Shown here piece after piece: positions 20,231-30,467 of a stretch of DNA of 64,000 bases. The translations under genes were made by a program, and so were the position numbers. This DNA is from CAJBLF01 sp041663325 (GTDB taxonomy: Bacteria; Patescibacteriota; Gracilibacteria; Absconditabacterales; Absconditicoccaceae). The notes under the pieces were generated by a model that did not search any database, was not told the DNA's origin, and saw nothing but the letters and a program-made list of their open reading frames with translations. The stretch is taken from assembly GCA_041663325.1 (NCBI GenBank), contig JBAZRN010000004.1:6380-70379 (forward strand), written 5' to 3'. Numbering within the stretch: the stretch's first letter is position 1; the number at the start of each line of letters is the position of its first letter.

Positions 20231-21499
20231 TTAGTCGTCAAGATAGTCGTCATCATCGTCAAATCTGCTCATATAATCATCTTCTTCATCTTCATCATCA
20301 GCTTCTTTTGCTTTTCTTCATTTCTTCTTTTTTTTGCCTTCATCGGCCTCGAGTTTAGCAATATCATCTTCGATTCCAAGTATTTTTTGCAGCCCCGCAT
20401 GTTCTTTGAGTTTCTGGATGACCTTTTGTTCAATCTGTCTCACTCTTTCTCTCGTAACGTTAAATTCTTCTCAGACTTGTTCAAGCGTATATCTTGGACC
20501 ATCAATTCCATACCTCATTTTCACGATTTTTGCTTCTCTATCATCGAGCATTCCAAGGATCATATCAAGATTATTTCTTAACGCATTTTTTTCTGCAAAT
20601 TGATCTGGTCTGAGTGTATTTCCATCTTCGATAAGATCAGCGAGGGTGTCTCTTCATTCATCTCCCACCTCTCTATCCAATGATACATTTCCAAAAATCA
20701 CTTCTTCAAGCTTTTTAATTTTCTTGATAGGAAATCCAAGTTTTTGACCGATTTCTTTGGATGTCGGCTCTCTTCAAAGTTTTTGAAATAATAATTGATA
20801 CGTTTTGTTGTACGAATTAATTTCATCTATCAGATGGACAGGAATCCTTACATGCTTGGTCATATCTGCAATCGCTTTGGTAATGCTTTGTTTGATCCGT
20901 CGCGTTGCATAGGTGGAAAATTTAAATTCTTTTTCTGGATCAAATTTTTCTATCGCCTTGATCAACCCAATATTCCCTTCCTGAATAAGGTCAGAAAAAC
21001 TCAATCTCGATCAGAAAAATCTTTTCGCTATACTAATAACCAATCTCAAATTTGATTCTATCAATTTCTTTTTCGCTTCATCATCGCCTTTTTTTACACG
21101 TCTTGAAATATCTCTTTCTTCTTCGGAATTGAGTAAAGGAATTTTAGATATTTCATTGAAATAGAGTTTGATGAAATCTTTATGTTGAGTTTGATTGGTG
21201 TTTTTTTTGGTATCGTAGAGTTCTATTTTTCCAAGTTTGGTCTCTTTATTTGCTTCTTTCGCCTCTTTTTCGAGTGTCTCTTCGATAGTAATGATTTTGA
21301 TATTGAGTTTTTCAGCGAGCTCATAGAATTTTTCTATCATTTTGATGCTGAGATCCATATCATCCACATCTGCGATGACATCTTCTTCATTGATGATAGT
21401 ATTATCAAAGCCATTCTTTAAGAGATCTTGAAGCGGTTTACTGAGTTCTCCAATATCATCCTGAAAACTATCTCGTAATTGCTTCTGAATTTTTTGCAT
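20231..21499 (-). CDS. rpoD: Primary RNA polymerase sigma factor
   Basis: 422 residues. Acidic N-terminus, then region 1.2-2: LYFNEISKIPLL, LVISIAKRFFG, DLIQEGNIGLIKAIEKFDP, FKFSTYAT followed by two Trp codons and IKQSITKAIAD. Region 3 (REPTSKEIGQKLG) and region 4 (YTLEQVGEEFNVTRERVRQIE) complete it, with an Asp-rich tail. The universally conserved Trp-Trp pair that melts the -10 element is CGA then CGG (20897-20902). The exact stop position at the acidic tail is uncertain by one base from my count; the frame is fixed upstream of it. Confidence 0.95.
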
Positions 21500-21573
21500 A
21501 GAAGATCAAAATAGGATAAAAAGCAATGGATAAGCTATATTTAGCTATATAATGTAAATATGTCGTTAAATAT

Positions 21574-21601
21574 TTGACATTTATGTAAAAATGTATATAA
21601 T
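21574..21601 (+). promoter_or_regulatory. Consensus promoter of a small RNA
   Basis: TTGACA, 16 bases, TATAAT, both perfect. It faces away from rpoD; expected start about 21608. Confidence 0.8.
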
Positions 21602-21607
21602 ATAGAC

Positions 21608-21685
21608 GTGTAGTGAAGCCATACGTTTAAATAACGTATTAAGAAAGGACTCTATCTTACCCAAGATATGGGTCTTTTTTATTTA
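21608..21685 (+). ncRNA. Small RNA of about 75 nt
   Basis: Between a perfect promoter and an intrinsic terminator (GACTC TATCTT ACCC AAGATA..GGGTC plus six T) lies a non-coding stretch with a hairpin ATACGTT-TAAAT-AACGTAT. The terminator comes about 220 bases before ruvA, so this is either a free small RNA or an attenuated leader. No reading frame of note. Confidence 0.6.
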
Positions 21686-21839
21686 TTGTGTCTCAGTATA
21701 CAAACAAAAAATAATCACTGATTCGCCAATGACATTATGGAGAATAATAATTTACTCCCCAATATCAACCCAAAAACTCATTGAAAAAACCTAGAAAATA
21801 AGTATATTGGTAAACCAATACTTGTTAATTCTAATACCT

Positions 21840-21897
21840 GTTAATTCTAAATTTGTGTTTTCAAATTCTGAATTCTAAATTTTAAATTCTAAATTTG
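21840..21897. repeat. TTCTAAATT simple repeat before ruvA
   Basis: Repeated GTTAATTCTAA, AAATTCTGAATTCTAAATT and TTAAATTCTAAATT. Same family as 3305-3345 and 10861-10918. The rest of the gap from 21686 holds nothing I recognise. Confidence 0.55.
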
Positions 21898-21905
21898 TTC
21901 GTGAT

Positions 21906-22457
21906 ATGTTTCATTATTTTGTAGGGAAAATACGTCATCTAGGAGGGGAAACGTTATTAAGCAATGATATGCTTGGTATTCAAGTCCATTATCTTGGAAA
22001 ACAAAGTCAGTGAGAGTTTTTTCTCTATCCTTATCTTGATGATAATAAAAAAACTATTTTCTATTATTGTTTTGATACAATAGAACAAAAAATATTATTT
22101 GAATCGTTGCTCAAAATAAACGGTGTCTGACCCAAAACAGCATTTCAAATATCTCAGTTACCAAAGGAAAATCTCCAGCAAGCGCTCAAAAATGTTGATG
22201 TAAAATTTTTCCAAGCCATTCCCGGAATCGGACCAAAATCAGCAAAGAAAATAGTCCTTCAGCTTAGAGGAGCGTTTGACGTGGAAGATATTCAGAGGAT
22301 GGATATAGATCAGAGATTGTATAAAAATATTGTCACCTCGCTCAAGTGATTCGGCTACGGAGTAGATCAGATCAAAAGCACATTGCAAAGATACGAATGA
22401 ACGGTCACCAAAGACAATATATCAGAGGTCATCAAACGGATAATTGGACAGATATAA
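21906..22457 (+). CDS. ruvA: Holliday junction branch migration protein RuvA
   Basis: 183 residues. OB-fold N-terminus (MFHYFVGKIRHLGGETLL), two helix-hairpin-helix motifs (LLKINGVGPKTAFQI and FQAIPGIGPKSAKKIVLQL) and a RuvB-binding C-terminal helix bundle (LKGFGYGVDQIKSTL). The first hairpin has a UGA glycine. It acts with RuvB and RuvC at four-way junctions; ruvC is at 38024-38494 and ruvB is not in this window. Confidence 0.93.
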
Positions 22458-22484
22458 TTTTTTTCAACCTGGTACTTTAGTGCC

Positions 22485-22604
22485 AGGCAATAGCCAAAAA
22501 GACGAGGCAATAGCCAAAAAGACGAGGCAATAGCCAAAAAGACGAGGCAATAGCCAAAAAGACGAGGCAATAGCCAAAAAGACGAGGCAATAGCCAAATA
22601 AACA
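22485..22604. repeat. 20-bp tandem repeat, six copies
   Basis: AGGCAATAGCCAAAAAGACG repeated head to tail starting at 22485, 22505, 22525, 22545, 22565 and 22585 (the last copy diverges). No spacers, so it is not CRISPR. It begins right at the hairpin CCTGG...CCAGG that follows ruvA. Confidence 0.95.
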
Positions 22605-22661
22605 TTAGAACTATTAGTTTTGATCTTTTTCTTATATTTACAAATTAGCGATAATTTCATA

Positions 22662-22690
22662 TTGACTTTTATATATAATAAAACTATACA
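22662..22690 (+). promoter_or_regulatory. Promoter of the GHMP-like gene
   Basis: TTGACT, 17 bases, TATACA. Start expected near 22697, only about 8 bases before the ATG, so the mRNA is nearly leaderless. Confidence 0.5.
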
Positions 22691-22704
22691 TGCGTGAATA
22701 AGTC

Positions 22705-24537
22705 ATGAAATATTTTTTATTTTGTGTTCCAATTTGCATGAATTCCAAAAATCTCAAGAAAACGTATGTCCAAACGTATGAGAAATTTTTTCTGGAAAAT
22801 CAAACCGTTGTTTCAGCGCCTTTTGTCATCAATCGATCAGGAGATATTCTCAATAATTACAGTGGAGTAGGGATCAAACAAAAGATACCGTTGCGTATGT
22901 ATATGTGATATACGAGGAGTACTGCTAAATGAATTTCTGTCAATAAAATCTATCATCTCGATATGAATGAATATCAATTTATCGAAAATAATGCCGTCGA
23001 ATATGCTCCATATTTTACAGATATAAATAAAGAATTGGAAAAAAAATACGGGAAGTTGCTTGCAGAAGGTGAAGGCATTCAGATTAATATTCTTTCAGAA
23101 TTGCCTAGAGGAGTGGGATTATGATTTGGATCTCTATTAGCATTGTTACTCTCTGTGGTAGTAAATAGAATATGCTGTGACATAGATATCCAAATATTGC
23201 AAAACAGCAAAATGGGAACTATCAATGAGATCTTGCATGATATCTATAGTCCTTTCTATAAAGTTTTTTCCGATGCGCTGCATTTTGACAAATCTATTTA
23301 TGGAATGCTCTCTTCAGGGACCAAAATAGCAAGTTTTTTTGATGGTTACTATCCGATCGTATCATTTTCTGAGGACGGAGATAAATCATTACTGCCGGAG
23401 ACAGAAATAGTAAATAGATGTTATGGATTTAAAATTAACCATCTCTTTACATGACTCAGAGAAAACCCATATCTTCCTATTGATTATGGAATTGTTTATT
23501 CGGGCAAACCCGTGTTGCTGGAACAGATAGCAGGAAATAATTACAAAAGCAATCAAAATACTACCAAAACCATAAAATCTGATTTCAAAAAACTTTTTGG
23601 CGAAAATTTCAGCAATCTTCATACGACCAGAATTCCAAGATTTTATAAATATCTTATCTCACCAGAAACAGATGAATTTGATCTTACGTATGGAAAACTT
23701 ATGGGCACTATTAGCCTCAAAATTTTGTACTATATGTCAAAGATTTATTCTGAAGCGTATGAAGAAACCCATATGCTCCAGTTTCTTGAATCATTAACGA
23801 AACTCAGACAAGGAGATTGTGTGACAAGAAATAGTTCAACAAACTTTTTGAAATTCATCAAATCATTTCTAGAAAACTTTAATGGTCCGCAAAAATATAT
23901 TTCACTGTCGCCCAACGATAGCACAATTATGTGATGATCACTGATTTTTGCTATGCCGCTTGAGTGATTTAGAAAAATAGTCGTAGATGCAGCGACCAAA
24001 ACAAATATAGAATTTATGGGGTCTAAGCTTATTTATGCAAACTGGATTGATGGGGTGGAATACGAAGGAATAAAATTTGAACAAGATATCAAAGAGGGCA
24101 TCTATTCAGAGTTTTTGGATTCTAGTAGTTGTATTCTCAAAATGGGTGATGGTAAAGTGCAGATAGGGAATTGTGATGATGCCATAAAAAATCATAAGAA
24201 ATGAATTCTTCTGGATATGATCAACAATAAGATGTATATCCACGGACGCAAACTCACATCGGACGATCTCCATTCTCAGACAGCAACGGTTGATATCTTG
24301 AAAATTTTGATAGAAAATATCAGCAAGGATGTCTCCAATAAGGAATTCACGGTATCAAGCTATTCCAAGAACAAAAATGATATGTTAGGGAAAATTGTTA
24401 TCCCGCTGATAGAACTCATAGAAAAAGAAACGGGGAAAAAATTACCGCTCATCTGCAAATGAAGCATTTATGATTTTTATCTCAAACTCAACTCTTCGGA
24501 TATAGATATCGCAGTGATCGATAAGTTGCAGAAATAA
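22705..24537 (+). CDS. Hypothetical large protein with GHMP-kinase-like glycine motif
   Basis: 610 residues. Around residues 133-148, LSELPRGVGLGFGSLLALLL resembles the P-x-G-x-GLGSS phosphate loop of GHMP kinases (mevalonate, galactose, homoserine kinases), with helix following. The usual SSA is replaced by GSL. The rest shows no clear GHMP motif 3. The remainder is mixed alpha/beta with many Ser/Lys/Asp and no transmembrane segment. It is alone between a strong promoter and a terminator. Either a diverged small-molecule kinase or an inactive relative that binds nucleotide; I am not sure. Confidence 0.6.
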
Positions 24538-24575
24538 TATATTGGGTTTTCAAAGGGCGCAAATGTACAAGCTTC

Positions 24576-24617
24576 AGAACTGACAAAACTTTTTTCCTAA
24601 CTTTGTCAGTTTTTTTC
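24576..24617 (+). terminator. Intrinsic terminator
   Basis: AACTGACAAA and TTTGTCAGTT form a 10-bp stem followed by seven T, 40 bases after the GHMP-like gene. Confidence 0.9.
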
Positions 24618-24667
24618 TTTTTCAGTATATATACATTCGAACGTAGTATTTTTATCATAAACTACCG

Positions 24668-24994
24668 ATGGAGCTTTTACAGATATTGCACAAAAATATT
24701 CCTCAAAAAAAGAAAGTCTTTGCGCTATTTCATAAAAAACAACAGCAGGATATTTCTAAATTTCTGCTGCAGATGATAAAAAATGTAAAAAAAGAGATTA
24801 AAGATATCAGGATGATCAACTCATTTTGCATAGAACTTTACGATATCCTGTATCACTACATTATGTTTGATAAAATCAGAGTAATAAAAAAACTCCTCAG
24901 ATTGCTTGAAGAGTTAGCATTGCCTATACGTTATGTTGGTGAACAAAAATGGAATGAAACACTTAAAAAAATAACAAAAATAAAAATAACGTAA
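24668..24994 (+). CDS. Hypothetical small basic helical protein
   Basis: 108 residues, rich in Lys, Ile and Leu (HKKQQQDISKFLLQMIKN, RVIKKLLRLLEELALPI), predicted all-helical and cytoplasmic. One glycine only. No recognised domain. It follows a terminator, so it needs its own promoter, which I cannot place confidently. Codon use fits its neighbours. Confidence 0.5.
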   Translation: MELLQILHKNIPQKKKVFALFHKKQQQDISKFLLQMIKNVKKEIKDIRMINSFCIELYDILYHYIMFDKIRVIKKLLRLLEELALPIRYVGEQKWNETLKKITKIKIT

Positions 24995-25112
24995 TTTTTA
25001 TGTAGCAATTATTCGTTTTATGGAGCCTATTTGAGTCATTTTACAAAAAAGAAAACTCCAATTGTATCAGCAAAGGAGGTATGAAAAAAACATGATATAT
25101 CGGTTTTCTCGT

Positions 25113-26066
25113 TTATTCAGGAGATTTTTTTGATTTTAATAATGCTATGTTTTTTTGTACAAATTCGTCCTTGGGCTCAAAAAAACTATAATTTTGATAA
25201 CTTTCGATAGCATTATCATATTCATGAAGCATTTCATAGGCATCTCATTGTATATAGAGAATTTGAGAAATTCGTTGTTTGTCCCTAGGGTCATTATAAG
25301 ATTTTTCGATAGGATCTCGTCAACATACCTCGAAAAAATCCATAATTATAGGTAAGACTTTTTCATACTCATGCAAATGATATAAACTATGGATCTTATA
25401 ATGGAGGATCTCCTTATAACGTTCAGTATCCAACATATGCTCTGCAATATTACCTGTGTGCATATTTGTGCGATTTGCATTCAATATCCTATCAAAAGCA
25501 GTATTTGCTCTTTCATAATAGATATTTTCTTGGTTTAAAGCTCATTTGCAAAAACAAGTAATTCATACATAGTACCAAAAATAGTCTTTTTGCTGAGAAT
25601 TTAATTGGTGTTCATAGGGTTGAATATGATCTACTAATGTTAATGTTTCATCTATAGCAGCTCTATTTTCTTGAGTATTTTTTTCCAATCTAGTATGTAT
25701 GAGGAAAAAATATATTTCAATAGCGTCATCAAAGGATAATGATTTTTGATAATTTTGTAGTATATAATCAATGTCTTGCAGAGTTCATATATCATTTCCT
25801 TTCTCATTATTTTTTTCCATACTTGCTCGTGCATTGTCCAGATCTGGATTATATTCACGATCTTTACGTTTCGGAAAAGGAATGAGATATTTTTGTATAT
25901 CAACGGTATTTTTTTCTTGTACATCGCTTTTTTCGTCAATAGGAGAAAATACTATATTTCATAAAAGTGTTGTTCATAAAACACCTTGCATGTTCCAAGA
26001 CTCTTCAGGAGTAGCCTTTCTTTCTTCTGGTATTTCGCTAATAAGTTTTTTGTTGATATCGTTCAT
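25113..26066 (-). CDS. TPR-like repeat protein
   Basis: 317 residues, helical with tetratricopeptide-like stretches: FDDAIEIYFFLIHTRLEK, ALNQENIYYERANTAFDRIL, YKEILHYKIHSLYHLHEYEK and GDAYEMLHEYDNAIESYQNY, the last matching the TPR pattern well. The N-terminus has a weak hydrophobic stretch (GVLGTTLLGNIVF). It probably acts as a protein-binding scaffold. Transcribed alone from a strong promoter divergent from ddl; nine UGA-Gly codons break it in the standard code. Confidence 0.65.
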
Positions 26067-26096
26067 AGAGTATAAAATAATATAAATATTATAGTA

Positions 26097-26125
26097 AGTA
26101 TATACAAAATAAGCGATTTTGTCAA
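26097..26125 (-). promoter_or_regulatory. Promoter of the TPR-like gene
   Basis: Minus strand TTGACA, 17 bases, TATACT. Start near 26090, 24-base leader without Shine-Dalgarno. Confidence 0.8.
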
Positions 26126-26150
26126 AAGTCCGCTAACCATAGTAAAGTCT

Positions 26151-26166
26151 TTCTTGAATTCAAGAA
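26151..26166. promoter_or_regulatory. 16-bp perfect palindrome between divergent genes
   Basis: TTCTTGAATTCAAGAA lies between the TPR-like gene promoter and the ddl start. Possible operator for a dimeric regulator acting on both genes, or only a small stem. Confidence 0.35.
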
Positions 26167-26217
26167 GTGATTTTGTATGATAATTCATATAACAATATTT
26201 AAATGCAATTTTTTACA

Positions 26218-27207
26218 ATGAAAAAAATATGATTGTTTTTTTGATGAATGAGTAATGAAACAGAAGTATCTATTTCATCGGCTATGAATGTTATCAAATA
26301 TATCGACACAAAAAAATATGATTTAACTCTTATTTATCGAGATAAAACCTGAGATTTCTATCATATAAATTCTGTAGATGCACATAAACAATTACAACTT
26401 GAGAATAAAATACATGCGTGAGATTTTAAAAAGATATTTGAAATAGCATTACTAATGACTCATGGAAAATATTGAGAAGACTGAATTTTACAGGGATTAT
26501 TAGAATATCAGAGAATCCCTTATTGTGGTTGCCATGTGCTAAGTTCTGCGTTGTGTATGGACAAATGAATGTGTAAAATATTTTTAACTGGACATGATAT
26601 TTTTCAGCTTCCTTACATGATAATAGATCTTCAAAGGGACACTCAAAATGATATTTCTCAAAAAATACATAAGATTGAAAATAGTTTTGTACTTCCTCTA
26701 TACATAAAACCTTCAAATTCATGATCATCAATAGGAATCACAAAAATTGAATCTTATGATGACTTACCATGAGCAATAAAAATAGCGTGAAAGCATGATA
26801 GTAAAATTATTATAGAACAATGATTAATTCATCCAAAAGAAATCGAAGTAGCTATCTTAGGGAACAAAGAACTTATTATATCTGAACCAGGAGAATTACT
26901 CCTCAATAAAGATTTTTTTTCTTATGAAGATAAATATACGCCAAAGCAAACACGTGCAAATATTCCTGCAAATATTCCGAAAATACAACAAAACAAAATC
27001 AAAGAACTGAGTGAAAAAATATATAAGCTCTGTGATTGTAGCTGATTTGCAAGAATTGATTTTTTCATCGCGAATGACGAAATATATTTTAATGAGATTA
27101 ATACTTTGCCGTGATTTAGAGATGTATGAATGTTTTTGATGCTAATAAATAGCATAGGAATATCATATAAAGAACTGTTAGACAAAATAATCGAGTTAGC
27201 TTATTAA
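26218..27207 (+). CDS. ddl: D-alanine-D-alanine ligase
   Basis: Joins two D-Ala for peptidoglycan precursors. 329 residues, standard length. N-terminal GGMSNETEVSISSA (family GG.S.E.eVS..SA), LLMTHGKYGEDGILQGLLE (family HG..GEDG..QG), YIKPSNSGSSIGI (ATP-grasp), GLIHPKEIEVAILG, and FARIDFFIANDEIYFNEINTLPGF with the metal-binding Asp, Glu and Asn. UGA encodes about fifteen glycines including those in every motif named. The presence of this gene means the cell makes its own cross-linkable peptidoglycan stem. Confidence 0.95.
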
Positions 27208-27246
27208 TAATCTGAAATATTGTTTAATCTTCTGAAATTATTCACT

Positions 27247-29217
27247 ATGAATATACGCAACTTTTGTATTATTGCCCATATAGATCATGGAAAATCAACT
27301 CTCGCAGATAGAATGCTCGAGATGACGTGAACGGTGAGAAAAATCGATCACGCGCAGATGCTGGATCGCATGGATATCGAGCAAGAAAGAGGAATAACTA
27401 TCAAACTAACTCCTGCGAGAATGCAGCGAAAAGGCTATGAATTCAATCTTATAGATACTCCAGGACACGTAGATTTTCAATACGAAGTCTCTCGTTCACT
27501 TGCAGCAGTAGAGTGAGCTATTTTGCTGGTTGACGCATCGCAGTGAATACAAGCGCAGACATTATCGACATTATATCAAGCGATAGATCAGCATCTAACC
27601 ATTATTCCGGTACTGAATAAAATCGATCTTCCAGCGGCAAACCCTGAAAGAGTGGCGCGCGAAATCGAAAATGTGATCGGTATCGATACATCAGAAATTA
27701 TTGAAGTCTCAGGCAAGACCTGAGAAAATGTTGATATAGTATTAGACGCAATCATAGAGAGAATTCAAGATCCGCTTGCATTCAAAAAATCCCATCCTAA
27801 GAAGTTTCGACCAGTAGGGCAGGACCAAGCGCAGATAACAGGACTCTCTAGAGCACTGATTTTCGATTCCGTATATGATTCATACAAATGAGTATTAGCG
27901 TATGTGAAAGTGGTTGATTGAGAAATAAAAGCTGGACAGAATTTACATCTCATCTACACAGAAAATAATATCGTTCCCACAGAGGTGGGATATTTTACTC
28001 CTGAATACAAGGTAGATAAGGTGCTTAAGGAAGGACAAATCGGATATGTCGTTACCTGAGAAAAATCAGTAAGAGATGTCAGTATCTGAGATACTATGAT
28101 CAGAGACGAGAGGTGAAAAGGTCAAAATGAGATGGAGATGAAAAATTTAGTTATACCGTGATTCAAAAAAGTGAAGCCATTCGTTTACGCTGGTGTGTAT
28201 CCCATTGATACTACTGATTATGATAAACTCAAAGATAGTTTAGATAAATTATCTATCAATGATAGCGCGATAGAGTACGAACTGGAAGATTCCAAAGCGC
28301 TGGGGTTCTGATTTCGTTGTGGTTTTTTAGGTATGCTCCATATGGATATCGTTAAAGAAAGATTATCCAGAGAATATAATATGGAGACGATTTTTACCAT
28401 TCCAACCGTGGTTTATTTGATCAAAACCAAAAACCTTTCTCTAGATCCAATAAAATCCTGATCCAATATCCAGAATTTACTTAAAACATGAATGTACAAA
28501 CATATTCTTTGATTGACTACGACCGACGAAGATGCAGAAAAAAGAAGAGCAGAATTAAGTCCTTGGTTAGTGGTAAAATCATGATCAGATATGATAGACC
28601 AGTGACTGATAGATGAAATACGGGAACCAATAGCAGCCGTAGAGGTAGTATGACCGCATGAATATGCAGGCAATATTATGGCGCTTTGTCAGGAATATAG
28701 AGGAAAACTGATTAATATGGATTATATCGATGAAACCAGAGTCGTACGACATTATGAATTGCCGATGGGAGAAATTATTATCGATTTCTATGATAGGTTG
28801 AAATCCGCGACCAAAGGATACGCGACGATGAATTATGAATTCAAAAAATATCAACCAGCAGATTTAATAAAATTGGATGTATATATCAACAACGAAAAAG
28901 TAGAGGCGCTAAGCCGAGTTATTCATAGAGATAAAGCATATTATTTAGGCAAGGAAGTAGTAGAAAAATTAAAAACACTGATTCCCAAACACATGTTCGC
29001 TATTCCATTGCAGGCAGGTATCGGCAACAAGATGATTGCGAGAGAAAATATCTCTACCATGAAAAAAGATGTCCTTGCAAAATGTTACGGACGAGATGTC
29101 AGTAGAAAAAGGAAATTACTCGCAAAACAAAAAGAAGGAAAAAAGAAAATGAAAGCCATAGGATCAGTAAATGTTCCATCAGATGTATTCATCAAAATGG
29201 TTGCTAGAGGCGACTAA
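27247..29217 (+). CDS. lepA: Elongation factor 4 (LepA)
   Basis: Ribosome-associated GTPase. 656 residues, about 55 longer than E. coli LepA. G1 AHIDHGKST, switch ERGITIK, G3 DTPGHVDF, G4 NKID, G5 SGKTG. Domains 2-5 include LGFGFRCGFLGMLHMDIVKERL and the C-terminal CYG-DVSRKRKLLAKQKEGKK. An insertion of about 45 residues lies before EPIAAVEVVGPHEYAG (around residues 415-460). The position after ARMQ (MQWKGYEF) is CGA, consistent with Trp. More than 20 glycines are UGA. It starts 39 bases after ddl. Confidence 0.97.
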
Positions 29218-29242
29218 ATAATGAGAAATGTCGGTATTTGCG

Positions 29243-29270
29243 AATACAAACTATTATAATCTACGATAGC
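29243..29270. repeat. CTATCGTAGATTATAATAG hairpin repeat, copy 2
   Basis: Minus-strand copy of the inverted repeat at 20170-20210, with flanking AATACAAA. It lies between lepA and the DUF1294 gene. Confidence 0.55.
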
Positions 29271-29347
29271 CCATACCAAGACGAATTCCTAAATCTATCA
29301 TTTATAATCTATAATTAATTTAAAATTTTACATTCTGAATTATAAAA

Positions 29348-29623
29348 ATGACCCGAACCAGCGTAATAATTCGATATTTATTACTTATCAACCTCATTAC
29401 TTTCATTATTCGATGAATTGATAAATACAAAGCTACTGCCGAGAAACGAAGAGTTTCAGAAAAAAATCTGCTTATTTGTACAGCACTCGGCTGACGAATA
29501 GGTGCTATCCTTGGTATGCAAGCATTTCGTCACAAAACTATCAAATGAAAATTTCTTACCAGATTCCGATTGATTGCTGGTGTGTGGATTGTTGTTGCTA
29601 TAATATTATTATTTTCTTTGTAA
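29348..29623 (+). CDS. DUF1294 membrane protein
   Basis: 91 residues: a transmembrane helix (YLLLINLITFIIWGIDKYKA), then KWRVSEKNLLICTALGGWIGAILGMQAFRHKT, the family core (DK..A....WRI.E..L......GG..G...GM..FRHKT), and a C-terminal helix. The Trp of WRVSE and the Trp of GGWIG are both CGA, while FRHKT uses CGT. This is direct internal evidence for CGA=Trp. Function of the family is unknown. It ends 3 bases before mutY, so they are co-transcribed. Confidence 0.88.
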
Positions 29624-29626
29624 GCT

Positions 29627-30445
29627 ATGTCTCAAAATATCAAAATCATTCAAACCAATATTCTCTCTCGATATAAAACTCACTGAAGAAAACTTCCGCG
29701 AAGAAAGATTTACCCCGCAAATGGCGGGGCCAGAGATCCATACGCTATTCACGTCTCTGAAGTGATGTTGCAGCAGACACAGGTCGAAAGAGTGATTCCC
29801 TATTTTCATCAACGAATGAAAGATTTCCCTGATTATAAAACTCTAGCCAAAGCTTCGAAAACGGATGTGCTCAGACATCGATCAGGACTTGGATTCAACA
29901 GCAGAGCATTAAGACTTCAAAATTGCGCAAAGATAGTATCAAGTAGTAAGTATCAAGTAATAAGTACAAAATCAAGAAGCGAATTACAAAAATTACCAGG
30001 TATTGGTCCGAACACTTCAGCAGCGATTATGGCATTTGCGTGGAATCTAGAAGTGCCAGTCATTGATACCAATATCAGGAGAGTTCTCATTTTCTTATTC
30101 AAGTTAAATGAAAAAATATCAGCGAGCGAATTAGAAACTTTTGCAGAAAAAATAATTCCCAAATGAAAATCTCGCGATCGGCACAATGCGCTGATGGATT
30201 ACGGAGCTTTAGAATTGACGGCGAGAAAGACAAAGATCAAATCACTAAGCAAACAATCAAAATTCGAATGATCTGATAGAGAGGTAAGATGATGGGCAAT
30301 GAAACAATTAGTAAAGCATGGAAAAATTACATTAAAAACAGTGGAAGAAGAATTTCCAAAGAAAGATGTAAAGAATATTTTGAAATTTATGGAAAAAGAA
30401 TGACTAATTAGTATAGTCAGAAGTAAGATACAGATCAAAGAATAA
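29627..30445 (+). CDS. mutY: A/G-specific adenine glycosylase MutY, iron-sulfur-less
   Basis: Removes adenine mispaired with 8-oxoguanine. 272 residues. Motifs: LSWYKTHGRKLPWRK, DPYAIHVSEVMLQQTQV (catalytic Glu), HWSGLGFNSRALRL, the helix-hairpin-helix LPGIGPNTSAAIMAF, VIDTNIRRVL (catalytic Asp) and SRDWHNALMDYGA. Five Trp positions are CGA or CGG. The four cysteines of the [4Fe-4S] loop that normally follow MDYGA are all absent (ELTARKTKIKSLSKQ instead), and the C-terminal MutT-like domain is missing. Two linkers contain intergenic-type repeats (a CCCCGC/GCGGGG hairpin at 29711-29731; an AGTATCAAGTAATAAGT stretch at 29936-29975). Confidence 0.92.
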
Positions 30446-30467
30446 TTTATTCCAAAAGTTGCAACAG

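Noticed and set aside
22485..22604. CRISPR-like array
   Set aside because: Units are contiguous with no unique spacers, only 20 bp, and no cas genes lie nearby.
22367..22660. Minus-strand 97-codon frame with WLLPRLFGYCL repeats
   Set aside because: It is only the translation of the 20-bp tandem repeat across ruvA's end.
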